Part shown: piece after piece, positions 23,956 through 31,916 of the stretch
Numbering within the stretch: position 1 is the first letter of the stretch
How the letters are laid out: each line of letters starts with the position of its first letter
Origin: Bacteroidales bacterium
GTDB taxonomy: Bacteria > Bacteroidota > Bacteroidia > Bacteroidales > UBA932
Reading direction: 5' to 3'
Assembly (NCBI GenBank): GCA_017447815.1
Contig: JAFSMS010000050.1
Location: 1 to 45,126, forward strand
DNA length: 45,126 nt
Notes under the pieces: model-generated
Databases searched by the model: none
Seen by the model: the letters and a program-made list of their open reading frames with translations, nothing else
What the model was told of the DNA's origin: nothing
Program-made: the position numbers and the translations under genes

Positions 23956-24285
23956 TTATTGTTTTAAGGTTTGGATGCTTTGGACCATTTCTTCCCAGGC
24001 GGCGTCCATCTCGGCGAGTTGTTCGCGGCCTTTCTCCGTAATCACATAGTATTTCCTGGGCGGCCCCTGGGTGGATTCTTCCCAGCGATAACTCAGCAGC
24101 CCCTGGTTCTTTTCACGGATCAGCAGCGGATACAACGTTCCTTCCACCACGATCATATTGGCGGCCTTGAGTTCTTCCAGGATGACGGAGGCATAGGCCT
24201 CCTTCCGGCTCAGGATGCACAGGATGCAGTATTCCAGCACCCCTTTCCGCATTTGGGAGCGGACATTTTCACTGATGTTCTCCAT
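23956..24285 (-). CDS. PadR-family transcriptional regulator
   Basis: 109 residues: winged helix with QMRKGVLEYCILCILSRKEA at about 11-30, VVEGTLYPLLIREKNQGLL near 46-64 and the wing SYRWEESTQGPPRKYYVITEKG near 65-86, then a short dimerisation helix. PadR proteins are repressors released by ligands or stress. Between two PspC genes with spacings of 6 nt, it probably represses its own operon through the 19-bp palindrome at 24908-24926, which overlaps the -33 region. Confidence 0.9.
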   Translation of the reverse strand: MENISENVRSQMRKGVLEYCILCILSRKEAYASVILEELKAANMIVVEGTLYPLLIREKNQGLLSYRWEESTQGPPRKYYVITEKGREQLAEMDAAWEEMVQSIQTLKQ

Positions 24286-24291
24286 AGACGG

Positions 24292-24864
24292 CTACTTTTT
24301 ATAGGTTTCACGGGCAAAGGCCGACATGTTCTCCGCGGTGGGAGGGATGCCGCGCATCTCGCACTTCTTGGCCGGGGTATCGGCCTTGGGGACGGCGATC
24401 CAGAGGATGACATAGATCCAGAATCCGGCCGATCCGAATATCAGGGCCACCAGCATGAGGATGCGGATGAGCGTGAGGTCAATATCGAAATACATGGCCA
24501 GGCCGGAGCATACGCCGGCGACGGATTTGTTGTCCACATCCCGGTACAGACGACGGGGCATCTCCGTCCCGGAGGCCGATGAAGAGCCGCCGACACCGCC
24601 TTCGGCCGATCCGTCGGGCATGCCGAGGGCCGATGCCACCTTCTGCACCATCTCCAGCGTCACCACGCGGGACCCCTCCCCCACTTCCTGGAAAAAGAGT
24701 TCGGCGATGCGGCATTCGATTTCTTCCATCACTTCTGCTTTCTGGTGTTCCGGCACGGTAAGTTTGGCCTTGAAATGGTCCAGATACTCCTGCAGGCGGG
24801 TATAAGCATCTTCATTCAGGATGAAGTTGCGGCCTCCCAAAGAAACATTCACTACCTTTTTCAT
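24292..24864 (-). CDS. PspC-domain membrane protein (190 aa)
   Basis: The first gene of the operon. Residues 1-90 repeat the soluble domain of the 340-residue paralogue (VNVSLGGRNFILNEDAYTRL, VMEEIECRIAELFFQEVGEG). Residues about 108-170 are the PspC domain (RRLYRDVDNKSVAGVCSGLA, then MYFDIDLTLIRILMLVALIF) with two membrane spans and IYVILWIAVPKADTP. A short charged tail follows. Such PadR-PspC operons are common in Bacteroidetes; the physiological signal is not known from sequence. Confidence 0.88.
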   Translation of the reverse strand: MKKVVNVSLGGRNFILNEDAYTRLQEYLDHFKAKLTVPEHQKAEVMEEIECRIAELFFQEVGEGSRVVTLEMVQKVASALGMPDGSAEGGVGGSSSASGTEMPRRLYRDVDNKSVAGVCSGLAMYFDIDLTLIRILMLVALIFGSAGFWIYVILWIAVPKADTPAKKCEMRGIPPTAENMSAFARETYKK

Positions 24865-24887
24865 TTTTCAAAATATTTGTTGGTGCA

Positions 24888-24926
24888 AAGATATAAATTA
24901 TTTTTGGTACTTTGCAATACAAAGTA
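24888..24926 (-). promoter_or_regulatory. PspC operon promoter with a probable PadR operator
   Basis: On the minus strand TATCTTTG lies at 24895-24888, 23 nt before the ATG at 24864. The palindrome TACTTTGCAATACAAAGTA (7-bp arms, 5-bp spacer) at 24908-24926 covers the place expected for the -33 box; a minus-strand TTG inside it is 19 nt from the -7 box. Binding there would block RNA polymerase. Assignment to PadR is inferred from position. Confidence 0.65.
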
Positions 24927-24983
24927 GTAAAAAATTAAAAATATTTTTGTTCCTGATTGGTAACTCTCTCATTATCAGCATAA

Positions 24984-25026
24984 TACGTACAATCCTCTGC
25001 GCTTTTTGTGCAGAGGATTGTACGTA
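24984..25026. repeat. Long palindrome, copy 3 (after the rubredoxin gene)
   Basis: Arms TACGTACAATCCTCTGCGC (24984-25002) and its reverse complement with one G-T wobble (25008-25026), loop of five T. It lies 41 nt downstream of the rubredoxin stop (that gene is on the minus strand). Confidence 0.9.
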
Positions 25027-25066
25027 AACACATAAGAATCAGGCGATTAACTGCCAGGGCGGAGGG

Positions 25067-25228
25067 TTAGTCGGCCAGGGAGAAATCGTCTTTCCCTACT
25101 CCGCAGACGGGGCAAACCCAATCGGCAGGGATGTCTTCGAAGGCGGTTCCAGGGGCGATTCCGCTGTCCGGATCCCCCACAGCGGGGTCATAGATATACC
25201 CGCAGATGTTGCAAACGTATTTTTTCAT
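25067..25228 (-). CDS. Rubredoxin
   Basis: 53 residues, missed by many ORF callers because of its size. Two CxxCG knuckles (CNICG at 6-10, CPVCG at 39-43) bind one iron; [20 protein letters not shown] and DIPADWVCP between them are canonical. It is a cytoplasmic one-electron carrier, in anaerobes usually paired with rubrerythrin or superoxide reductase for oxygen and peroxide detoxification; no such partner is in the window. It lies 27 nt downstream of the fumarase stop and is probably co-transcribed with it. Confidence 0.95.
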   Translation of the reverse strand: MKKYVCNICGYIYDPAVGDPDSGIAPGTAFEDIPADWVCPVCGVGKDDFSLAD

Positions 25229-25255
25229 AACTTGTGTATTGTGTTGAAAAGATTC

Positions 25256-26884
25256 TTAGAGGCCGATGGTCTTGAAGAAGTCATTGCCCTTGTCATCCAC
25301 GAGGATGAAGGCCGGGAAGTCTTCCACGGTAATCTTCCAGATGGCTTCCATGCCCAGTTCCGGGTATTCCACGCATTCGATGCTGCGGATGCTGCTCTGG
25401 GAGAGAACGGCGGCCACACCGCCGATGGTTCCCAGGTAGAAGCCGCCGTGCTTCTGGCAGGCTTCCGTCACCACCTTGGAACGGTTGCCCTTGGCAATCA
25501 TCACCAGCGAGGCGCCATGGTCCTGGAATTCGTCCACATACGGGTCCATACGGTTGGCCGTGGTGGGGCCCATGGAGCCGCAGGGATAGCCGGCAGGGGT
25601 TTTGGCAGGGCCGGCATACAGGATGGGATGGTCCTTGAAATACGCAGGCATTTCCTCGCCGGCGTCCAGGCGGGCCTTGAGTTTGGCATGGGCGATGTCG
25701 CGGGCCACGATGATGGTTCCCTTCAGGTTCACGCGCGTGCCTACCGGATATTTGGTCAGTTCGGCCCGTACGGAGTCGATGCCCTTGTCCAGGTCGATCT
25801 CAATGCCCTTAGGGCCTTCGCCGGGACGGCGGAGCTCATCGGGAATCAGTTCCGAAGGGTTGCAGTCCATCTTTTCGATCCAGACGCCGTCTGCATTGAT
25901 CTTGGACTTGATATTGCGGTCGGCGCTGCAACTCACACCCATGCCGATGGGACAACTGGCCCCGTGGCGCGGAAGGCGGATCACGCGGATGTCATGCGCC
26001 AGGTATTTGCCTCCGAACTGGGCGCCCAGGCCGATTTTCTGCGCCTCTTTCAGGAGTTTTTCCTCCAGGTCGATGTCGCGAAACGCGCGGCCGGTCTCAT
26101 CGCCGGTGGTGGGAAGGTTGTCGTAGAACTTGATGCTGGCAAGTTTCACGGTAAGGAGGTTCTTTTCGGCCGATGTGCCGCCGATTACGAAGGCGATGTG
26201 GTAGGGAGGGCAGGCCGCCGTGCCCAGGGAGCGCATTTTCTCCACGAGGAAGGGAATCAGGGTGCCCTCGTTCTGGATGGTGGCCTTGGTCATGGGATAG
26301 AAGTAGGTTTTGTTGGCGCTGCCGCCGCCCTTCGCCACCATGATAAAGCGGTATTCGCTGCCGCGGGTGGCTTCGATGTCAATCTGTGCCGGGAGATTGC
26401 ACTTGGTGTTCACCTCATTGTACATATCCAGGGGGGCATTCTGGCTGTAACGAAGGTTCTCCTGGGTATAGGTGTTGAAAACGCCCCGGCTCAAGGCCTC
26501 TTCATCCTCAAAGTCCGTCCAGACGTGCTGTCCTTTTTCTCCGTGGATGATGGCGGTGCCGGTGTCCTGGCAGAAGGGAAGGACGCCCTTGACGGAAGTT
26601 TCGGCATTGCGGAGGAACTGAAGGGCCACGTATTTGTCATTGTCGGAAGCCTCCGGGTCATGCAGGATTTGGGCGACCTGCTCGTTGTGGGCGCGGCGCA
26701 GCATGAACTGGCAGTCGTGGAAAGACTGCTGGGCCACCAGCGTGAGGGCCTCCGGCGATACTTCCAGGATGGTCTTGTCGCCGAACTTGGCCGTCTTTAC
26801 CAGTTTTTCCGATTCGGGAATCTTGTAGTATTCAGTGGTGTCCTCACCAAGCTGAAACATGGGAGCATATTTGAATTCTGCCAT
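25256..26884 (-). CDS. fumA: Class I (4Fe-4S) fumarate hydratase
   Basis: 542 residues, the full length of FumA/FumB. Cluster ligands are placed as in E. coli FumA: Cys105 in [11 protein letters not shown], the Cys of [19 protein letters not shown] near 224, and Cys in [10 protein letters not shown] near 318. The C-terminal domain ([16 protein letters not shown] onward, with YAGPAKTP and [12 protein letters not shown]) is fused as in class I enzymes. It interconverts fumarate and malate, is oxygen-sensitive, and fits an anaerobe that runs the reductive branch to succinate. It links metabolically to aspartase upstream. Possibly co-transcribed with the rubredoxin gene 27 nt after it. Confidence 0.95.
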   Translation of the reverse strand: MAEFKYAPMFQLGEDTTEYYKIPESEKLVKTAKFGDKTILEVSPEALTLVAQQSFHDCQFMLRRAHNEQVAQILHDPEASDNDKYVALQFLRNAETSVKGVLPFCQDTGTAIIHGEKGQHVWTDFEDEEALSRGVFNTYTQENLRYSQNAPLDMYNEVNTKCNLPAQIDIEATRGSEYRFIMVAKGGGSANKTYFYPMTKATIQNEGTLIPFLVEKMRSLGTAACPPYHIAFVIGGTSAEKNLLTVKLASIKFYDNLPTTGDETGRAFRDIDLEEKLLKEAQKIGLGAQFGGKYLAHDIRVIRLPRHGASCPIGMGVSCSADRNIKSKINADGVWIEKMDCNPSELIPDELRRPGEGPKGIEIDLDKGIDSVRAELTKYPVGTRVNLKGTIIVARDIAHAKLKARLDAGEEMPAYFKDHPILYAGPAKTPAGYPCGSMGPTTANRMDPYVDEFQDHGASLVMIAKGNRSKVVTEACQKHGGFYLGTIGGVAAVLSQSSIRSIECVEYPELGMEAIWKITVEDFPAFILVDDKGNDFFKTIGL

Positions 26885-26909
26885 ATGGGTACAAATTGAT
26901 TAGAGTTTA

Positions 26910-26948
26910 CAAATGTACAATTTTTTCTGCAAAATATTAGTATCTTTG
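26910..26948. promoter_or_regulatory. Divergent promoters of fumarase and the Porin_10 gene
   Basis: Minus strand: TACATTTG at 26917-26910, 25 nt before the fumarase ATG. Plus strand: TATCTTTG at 26941-26948, with the porin ATG only 6 nt later (26955). The whole intergenic space is 70 nt. Confidence 0.7.
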
Positions 26949-26954
26949 CAAACT

Positions 26955-29615
26955 ATGGCAAAGATTTGGACCGACATACTGGTGCCTTTGGCCATTGCCG
27001 GAGCGGTGGCCGCCCAGACCCTGGGGGTAGAGGTTACCCGGGCATCCCGCCTGGGAGCCTGGTTCCCGTCGGCCCAGACGGATACGACAAAAAGGCTCCC
27101 CGACAGCCTCAAAACGCTCCCGGACAGCCTGAAAACACGTCCCGACAGCCTGAAAGTCCAGGCGGACACGCTGGACGAGGATTTCGACTTCTTCGGCGAG
27201 CCGGCGGACACCACGCCCAAAATCACGGCCCGGGACACCATGAAAGTTCCCGACAGCCTCAAGGTCACGGACCCGTTCCTGTACCAGTGGTATGTGGCCA
27301 CCAAAGACAGTTACACCCACCGCGTGGTCATCGACTCCCTCAAGCAGGCCGGGGACAGCCTCATCTGGCCGCAGGTGGATTCCCTCTTCCTGGCCGATTC
27401 CACCTACCAGGCCCAGTTGGCATGGGAGGCCAAATGGAACGCCATGTCCAAGGCCGAAAAGAAACGCTGGACCTACGAACATGTGGAACTTCCGCGCATC
27501 CTGCACCGCCAGGATTCCATTCTCAAGGCCAAGGACAGCATCAAGCACATCAAGGACAGCATCATCGAAAACACCCCGCGCATCCTGGAAACGGGCTTCC
27601 TTCCGGACTCCCTCCTGTACAAACGGCTGGTGACCTGGCGCCACAACCGCCTGTACAACAGCGTGGAAACCTTCGAATGGGACACCACCGCCAACTATCA
27701 CTTCTACGACTATCCCTTCATGCGGAAAGACGTGGGAGCCACCTGGCTGGGCATGCCCGGCAGCGCCGCGGAGCAATACAATTTCTTCCGCCGCGCCGAC
27801 GAAGAGTCCGTCAGTTATTACCGTGCCATGGAAGGCTGGACCTACACCCCGGAAAACCTCACCCAGTGGAACACCAAGACTCCGTACACGGAACTGGAAT
27901 ACTACGGCAACCTCCTGAGCAACAGCAGCCTGAGTTCCGACAATTTCCGTGTCTTCACCACCCAGAACATCCTTCCCAGCCTGAACATCGCCCTGGAGAT
28001 GAAGCGCTACGGCGGCGCCGGTACGCTCAAGAACGAGGAAACCAAGAACCGCACCTATTTCGTGGCCGGAAACTACCTGGGGCGCAAATACCTGGCCCAC
28101 GGCGGTTTCATCTACAACATCATCTCCCGCCAGGAGAGCGGCGGTATGCAGGACACCAAGTGGATCCGGGATACCACGGTGGACGTCCGGGAAATCGACA
28201 TCAACCTGGCCGCCGCCACCAACAGTTACCGGAAGATGACCTTCTTCTACGACCAGAGTTACCGCATTCCCTTCGAGTTCATCGAGAAACTCCGCCACCG
28301 GGGAGACTCCACCTGGCAGAAGCCGGACACGCTGAACCGCGACATGACCACCGGCTTCATCGGAACCTCGTCGGAATTCACCACCTACAGCAAAAAGTAC
28401 GCGGACAAAACGTCATCGGAACTGTCGGAGTTCTACAACGGCGTCTTCAACATCCATCCGGACAAGAGTGCCGATTCGCTCCGTACCATGCGCCTGGACA
28501 ACCGCATTTTCGTGCGGCTGCAGCCCTGGAAGGAGGATGCCGTCGTCTCCAAGATTGAAGGCGGTATCGGCGACCGGCTGCAAACCTTCTACCTGCAATC
28601 CCCCAGCGAGGTCCTGTACAAGAATTCCACCAACAACTGGAACAGCCTGTATGTCTATGCGGGGGCCGAAGGACGCCTGGGCAAATATCTGTCCTGGGAT
28701 GCCACCGGCCTGTATAACTTTGCCGGCCAGGAGGCCAATGACTTCTATGTCAAAGCCAACGCCACGCTGAATCTGTTCCCGTTCCGCCGCCAGCCCAAGA
28801 GCCCGATCAGCCTCAAGGCGGCCTTCGAGACCAACCTCAAGACGCCGGACTTCTACCAGCAGCATTTCTACTCCAACCACTTCCGCTGGGAGAACAACTT
28901 CAGCAAAACGTCCACCACCAAAATCCACGCGACCCTGGATATCCCCAAATGGGAACTGAAGGCGCAGGTAGGATATGCCCTGGTGGCCGGTCATGTCTAT
29001 TACGATACGCTGGGCATCGTCCGCCAGCACGCCCCCGCCCTGAGCATCCTCTCCGCCGGGCTCACCAAGAACTTTACCCTGGGACCCGTGCACCTGGACA
29101 ACTCGGCCCTGTTCCAGTTATCTTCGAACAAGGATGTGCTGCCGCTCCCGACCCTGGCGCTCAACCTGCGCTGGTACCTCCAGTTCAACATCGTGGATCC
29201 CAAAGTCCTCCAACTCCAACTGGGCGTAAACGCCCGGTACACTACGCTGTGGTATGCCCCGTCCTATAACCCCGTGGCGGGCGTCTTCATGCTGCAGAAC
29301 GACGAAACCTACGGCAACTGCCCCGTCTTCGACGTTTTCATCAACGCCCAGTGGAAGAAGTGCTGCGTGTTCCTGAAATTGGAGAATGCCGGCAACGGCT
29401 GGCCCATGGAAAGACACGATTATTTCACCGCCCACCGGTACATCCAGACGGCCCGTGTCATCAAGTTCGGCATCTCGTGGCCGTTCTATCCCCGCATGGG
29501 CGTCCAGAAAGCCATGTCCGACCGGGCCGGTTCCGGATTCAGCGGCAGCGGAGACAGCGGTGGCGGTGCCGGCAGAAACGGCCGTACAGCCTCTTCCAGA
29601 AATTCCGGACGCTGA
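26955..29615 (+). CDS. Putative porin, Porin_10-like (886 aa)
   Basis: The start at 26955 gives a short signal sequence ending AVAAQT near 22; upstream frame extension would run through the promoter. Residues about 45-75 carry a PDSLK repeat (LPDSLKT, LPDSLKT, RPDSLKV). The region to about 260 is charged and helical, followed by a long beta-rich part (about 260-840) with barrel-like strands such as KYLAHGGFIYNIISR and QFNIVDPKVLQLQLGVNARY. The end is a Gly/Ser/Arg-rich tail after FGISWPFYPRMG. This matches the Bacteroidetes putative porin family (PF14121-like). Substrate unknown. It overlaps the transglycosylase gene by 1 nt. Confidence 0.8.
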   Translation: MAKIWTDILVPLAIAGAVAAQTLGVEVTRASRLGAWFPSAQTDTTKRLPDSLKTLPDSLKTRPDSLKVQADTLDEDFDFFGEPADTTPKITARDTMKVPDSLKVTDPFLYQWYVATKDSYTHRVVIDSLKQAGDSLIWPQVDSLFLADSTYQAQLAWEAKWNAMSKAEKKRWTYEHVELPRILHRQDSILKAKDSIKHIKDSIIENTPRILETGFLPDSLLYKRLVTWRHNRLYNSVETFEWDTTANYHFYDYPFMRKDVGATWLGMPGSAAEQYNFFRRADEESVSYYRAMEGWTYTPENLTQWNTKTPYTELEYYGNLLSNSSLSSDNFRVFTTQNILPSLNIALEMKRYGGAGTLKNEETKNRTYFVAGNYLGRKYLAHGGFIYNIISRQESGGMQDTKWIRDTTVDVREIDINLAAATNSYRKMTFFYDQSYRIPFEFIEKLRHRGDSTWQKPDTLNRDMTTGFIGTSSEFTTYSKKYADKTSSELSEFYNGVFNIHPDKSADSLRTMRLDNRIFVRLQPWKEDAVVSKIEGGIGDRLQTFYLQSPSEVLYKNSTNNWNSLYVYAGAEGRLGKYLSWDATGLYNFAGQEANDFYVKANATLNLFPFRRQPKSPISLKAAFETNLKTPDFYQQHFYSNHFRWENNFSKTSTTKIHATLDIPKWELKAQVGYALVAGHVYYDTLGIVRQHAPALSILSAGLTKNFTLGPVHLDNSALFQLSSNKDVLPLPTLALNLRWYLQFNIVDPKVLQLQLGVNARYTTLWYAPSYNPVAGVFMLQNDETYGNCPVFDVFINAQWKKCCVFLKLENAGNGWPMERHDYFTAHRYIQTARVIKFGISWPFYPRMGVQKAMSDRAGSGFSGSGDSGGGAGRNGRTASSRNSGR

Positions 29616-30208
29616 TGAAACGCCCTGCCCTGTACTATGCTCTCGGCCTGTCGGCCATCCTGCTGCTCACCCCGGTCCTGAGTCCGCAGCACCCGCTTCC
29701 GGAAAACAATTTCCTGGAGGAGTTTCCCGTTTCTTCCATCCCGGAAGGGCTCTCCACCTACGAGAACACGATCCGCAGCGCGGCCAAGGATTCCGGATGG
29801 GACTGGCGCCTCATCGCTTCCATCATCTATCATGAATCCCGCTTCCACAACGAAGCCCAGTCTTCCAAGGGCGCCACGGGGCTCATGCAAATCCGGAGTT
29901 CCCGCTATTCGCAGGACACGCTCCTGATTCCGTCCGTCAACATCGCCATCGGCACGGAATACCTCAAAAGGCTGGAGACCATGTTCCCCGCCGCCAGCCG
30001 GGAAGACAGCCTGAAATTCGCCCTGGCGGCCTACAACCTGGGAGACGGCAATATCCGCAAACTCATCGCCCAGGCCGATTCGGCCGGACTGGACTCCCGG
30101 TACTGGGAACTGGTGGCCCACATGCTGCCGGACGGGCATCGGACGCCTGCCTATGTAAACAAGGTATTGAGGACTTACGAAAACTACTGCGCCCGGCTTC
30201 CCCGCTGA
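29615..30208 (+). CDS. Lytic transglycosylase, SLT/MltF-type
   Basis: 197 residues: N-terminal membrane anchor or signal (LYYALGLSAILLLTPVL), then an SLT domain from about 55. The catalytic Glu is in IYHESRFHNEAQS near 79; GATGLMQI and AAYNLGDGNI are the usual partner motifs. It cleaves peptidoglycan between MurNAc and GlcNAc in the periplasm. ATG overlaps the stop of the porin gene (TGATG), so it is translationally coupled. Its last 25 bases overlap the convergent BASS-type gene. Confidence 0.9.
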   Translation: MKRPALYYALGLSAILLLTPVLSPQHPLPENNFLEEFPVSSIPEGLSTYENTIRSAAKDSGWDWRLIASIIYHESRFHNEAQSSKGATGLMQIRSSRYSQDTLLIPSVNIAIGTEYLKRLETMFPAASREDSLKFALAAYNLGDGNIRKLIAQADSAGLDSRYWELVAHMLPDGHRTPAYVNKVLRTYENYCARLPR

Positions 30209-31158
30209 GCGTCCTCCGCGTGCTCCTTCTCGTAGAGTTCCCAGGAATTGAACAGGTTCTGCCAGATGGCATACAGACCGCCCGCGACGGATGTGACCGG
30301 CGTCATGTAATTGTATCCCAGCCAAATCAGGAATCCCGTGTTTTTCTGCCCCAAGGCCTGGCCCGCCGTCAGGCTCACCACCTTTTCCTTCCCCATCCGG
30401 CGGCCGGCGAAGAACTGCACGAAACAGCTGACGAGCGAAACCAGCACGATGCCGGCCACGGCAGCCCAGCCCAGGCGGCTCAGCAGAAGGGCCCGCGTGG
30501 CCAGGATCATGGCCAGGGTGAGGCCCACGCCCCATACATAGAAGGAATTGGAGGCCCAGCGCATCAACTTCCGCTGCAGCCGGGGGGCCGTGTAACGGAT
30601 GGCCCAGGCTACCAGTCCCGGCAGGATGAGCACCGGGAACACCCTCAGGGCGATATGCCACACATAGGACCAGAAGTCCATGGTGGCCGACGGATTCACC
30701 AGCGGAATCACCAGCGGAATCAGGAAGGTGGCGGCCACATTGATGATCACCACATAGGTTACCGTGCCGGCCAGGTTGCCGCCCAGCCGGTCGGTGATGA
30801 CCCCGGCGGCCGATGCCGTCGGACAGATCATGCACAGCATCGCACACTCCAGCAGCATGCGGAGGGTTCCTCCGGTGAAGGCGACCGAAACGGCCAGCAT
30901 CAGGAAAGACAGGACCTGGAGGGCCAGGGCATAGAGGTGCCATCGGCTGGGTTTCAGGTCGTGCGGAGAGATTTTGACAAACTGGAAAAAGAGCAGGACG
31001 GCAATGACCAGGCGCTGCCCTTCCGACACCAGCGGATGCAGCCACGTCCCCATGTGGTGCAGGCCCGGCGCAAAATGATAGACAAGGTAAAGGCTGATTC
31101 CCAGCACGATCGCGCAGGGAAGCATCCACTCTTTCAGGAAATGAACGACCTTATTCAT
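30184..31158 (-). CDS. BASS-family (bile acid:sodium symporter-like) transporter
   Basis: 324 residues with about nine or ten membrane helices. Family landmarks include the helix break CMICPTASAAGVITDRLGGN at about 117-136 and the second crossover GQALGQKNTGFLIWLGYNYM near 265-285. Relatives carry bile acids, pantothenate, pyruvate or other organic anions with sodium; the substrate here cannot be told. The start overlaps the stop of the upstream DUF6198-like gene by 8 nt, suggesting coupling. Its 3' end overlaps the transglycosylase gene on the other strand by 25 bases. Confidence 0.8.
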   Translation of the reverse strand: MNKVVHFLKEWMLPCAIVLGISLYLVYHFAPGLHHMGTWLHPLVSEGQRLVIAVLLFFQFVKISPHDLKPSRWHLYALALQVLSFLMLAVSVAFTGGTLRMLLECAMLCMICPTASAAGVITDRLGGNLAGTVTYVVIINVAATFLIPLVIPLVNPSATMDFWSYVWHIALRVFPVLILPGLVAWAIRYTAPRLQRKLMRWASNSFYVWGVGLTLAMILATRALLLSRLGWAAVAGIVLVSLVSCFVQFFAGRRMGKEKVVSLTAGQALGQKNTGFLIWLGYNYMTPVTSVAGGLYAIWQNLFNSWELYEKEHAEDAQRGSRAQ

Positions 31159-31840
31159 GCTTGGGGACCAGAGGGCCTAAGAGTTTGTCTATCAACGGGT
31201 CGGTAAGTTTCATACACAGGCCGGTCAACACGGCTTGGATCAGCGTTCCCTCCCGGATGACGTTGGTGACGCCGTTCCCGGTCAGAAGGCCGAAGGCAAT
31301 CCAGGAAAAAACGGCCGTGAACAGCACCAGGACAATGTCGAAAAGCACCTTCACCGTGCTGAAAGGCTTCCTCGTGACGGTGCTGAGAACCGCCGTCGTC
31401 ATATCCGCGGCCAGAATCCATCCCTGTCCGAGCACTTCGATCTTGATGCCGACAGCCGCAAGAACCACGGCCGCAAGGCTCAGCGCAATCTGCAGGCCGT
31501 AATCGGTGGCCGGTGAGCCGATGGCGTCCAGCATCCAGATGAAGGCGTCGCAAAGATAGCCGAAGAAAAAGGCGGCAGGAATCTGCATCAAGTAACTGAG
31601 TTTGAAGTCTTTCCTCAGAAGAATCCACTGCAGCAGGATAAAGGTCAGGTGCATGATCCAGGTAAAGGTCCCTACCGAAATGCCGGTCCAGCGGAGGTTG
31701 AAGACGGTGGGCGGACACGAAGGCGGGGAAATTCCCAGATTGGATTTGATGGAGACCGCCACGCCGAAGGCAACAATGATGAGTCCCAGGGTGGAAATCC
31801 CATATCGGACGAGAATATCTTTGATTTTCATAAAAGTCAT
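31151..31840 (-). CDS. YczE/DUF6198-like membrane protein
   Basis: 229 residues from the ATG at 31840 (MTFMKIKDILVRYG). About five to six membrane helices, with GLIIVAFGVAVSIKSNLGIS near 16-35 and GTFTWIMHLTFILLQWILL after it, typical of the YczE/YyaS/YitT-like family now called DUF6198; function unknown. A longer frame reaching 31882 exists but its first codons lie upstream of and inside the likely -7 box (minus strand 31859-31852), so I rejected it; the ATG at 31831 is also possible. First gene of a two-gene unit with the BASS-type transporter. Confidence 0.75.
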   Translation of the reverse strand: MTFMKIKDILVRYGISTLGLIIVAFGVAVSIKSNLGISPPSCPPTVFNLRWTGISVGTFTWIMHLTFILLQWILLRKDFKLSYLMQIPAAFFFGYLCDAFIWMLDAIGSPATDYGLQIALSLAAVVLAAVGIKIEVLGQGWILAADMTTAVLSTVTRKPFSTVKVLFDIVLVLFTAVFSWIAFGLLTGNGVTNVIREGTLIQAVLTGLCMKLTDPLIDKLLGPLVPKHE

Positions 31841-31851
31841 TTTCGGGGATG

Positions 31852-31879
31852 CAAATATCCGCATTATTGTGTAATTTTG
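31852..31879. promoter_or_regulatory. Divergent -7 boxes, DUF6198-like and M13 peptidase genes
   Basis: Minus strand GATATTTG at 31859-31852 (one mismatch), plus strand TAATTTTG at 31872-31879, 37 nt before the peptidase ATG. Confidence 0.5.
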
Positions 31880-31916
31880 CAAACTGCACCGACAATACGT
31901 TTAATACAAAAACAAT

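Noticed and set aside
22099-25026. CRISPR array
   Set aside because: The three repeats are palindromic, about 750-2,100 bp apart and separated by genes, not by short spacers.
25232-26899. Long plus-strand ORF opposite fumarase
   Set aside because: Shadow of the fumarase gene; its sequence is low-complexity and lacks domains.
31841-31882. Longer N-terminus of the YczE/DUF6198-like protein
   Set aside because: Those codons overlap the likely promoter, and the family's first membrane helix begins after the later ATG.
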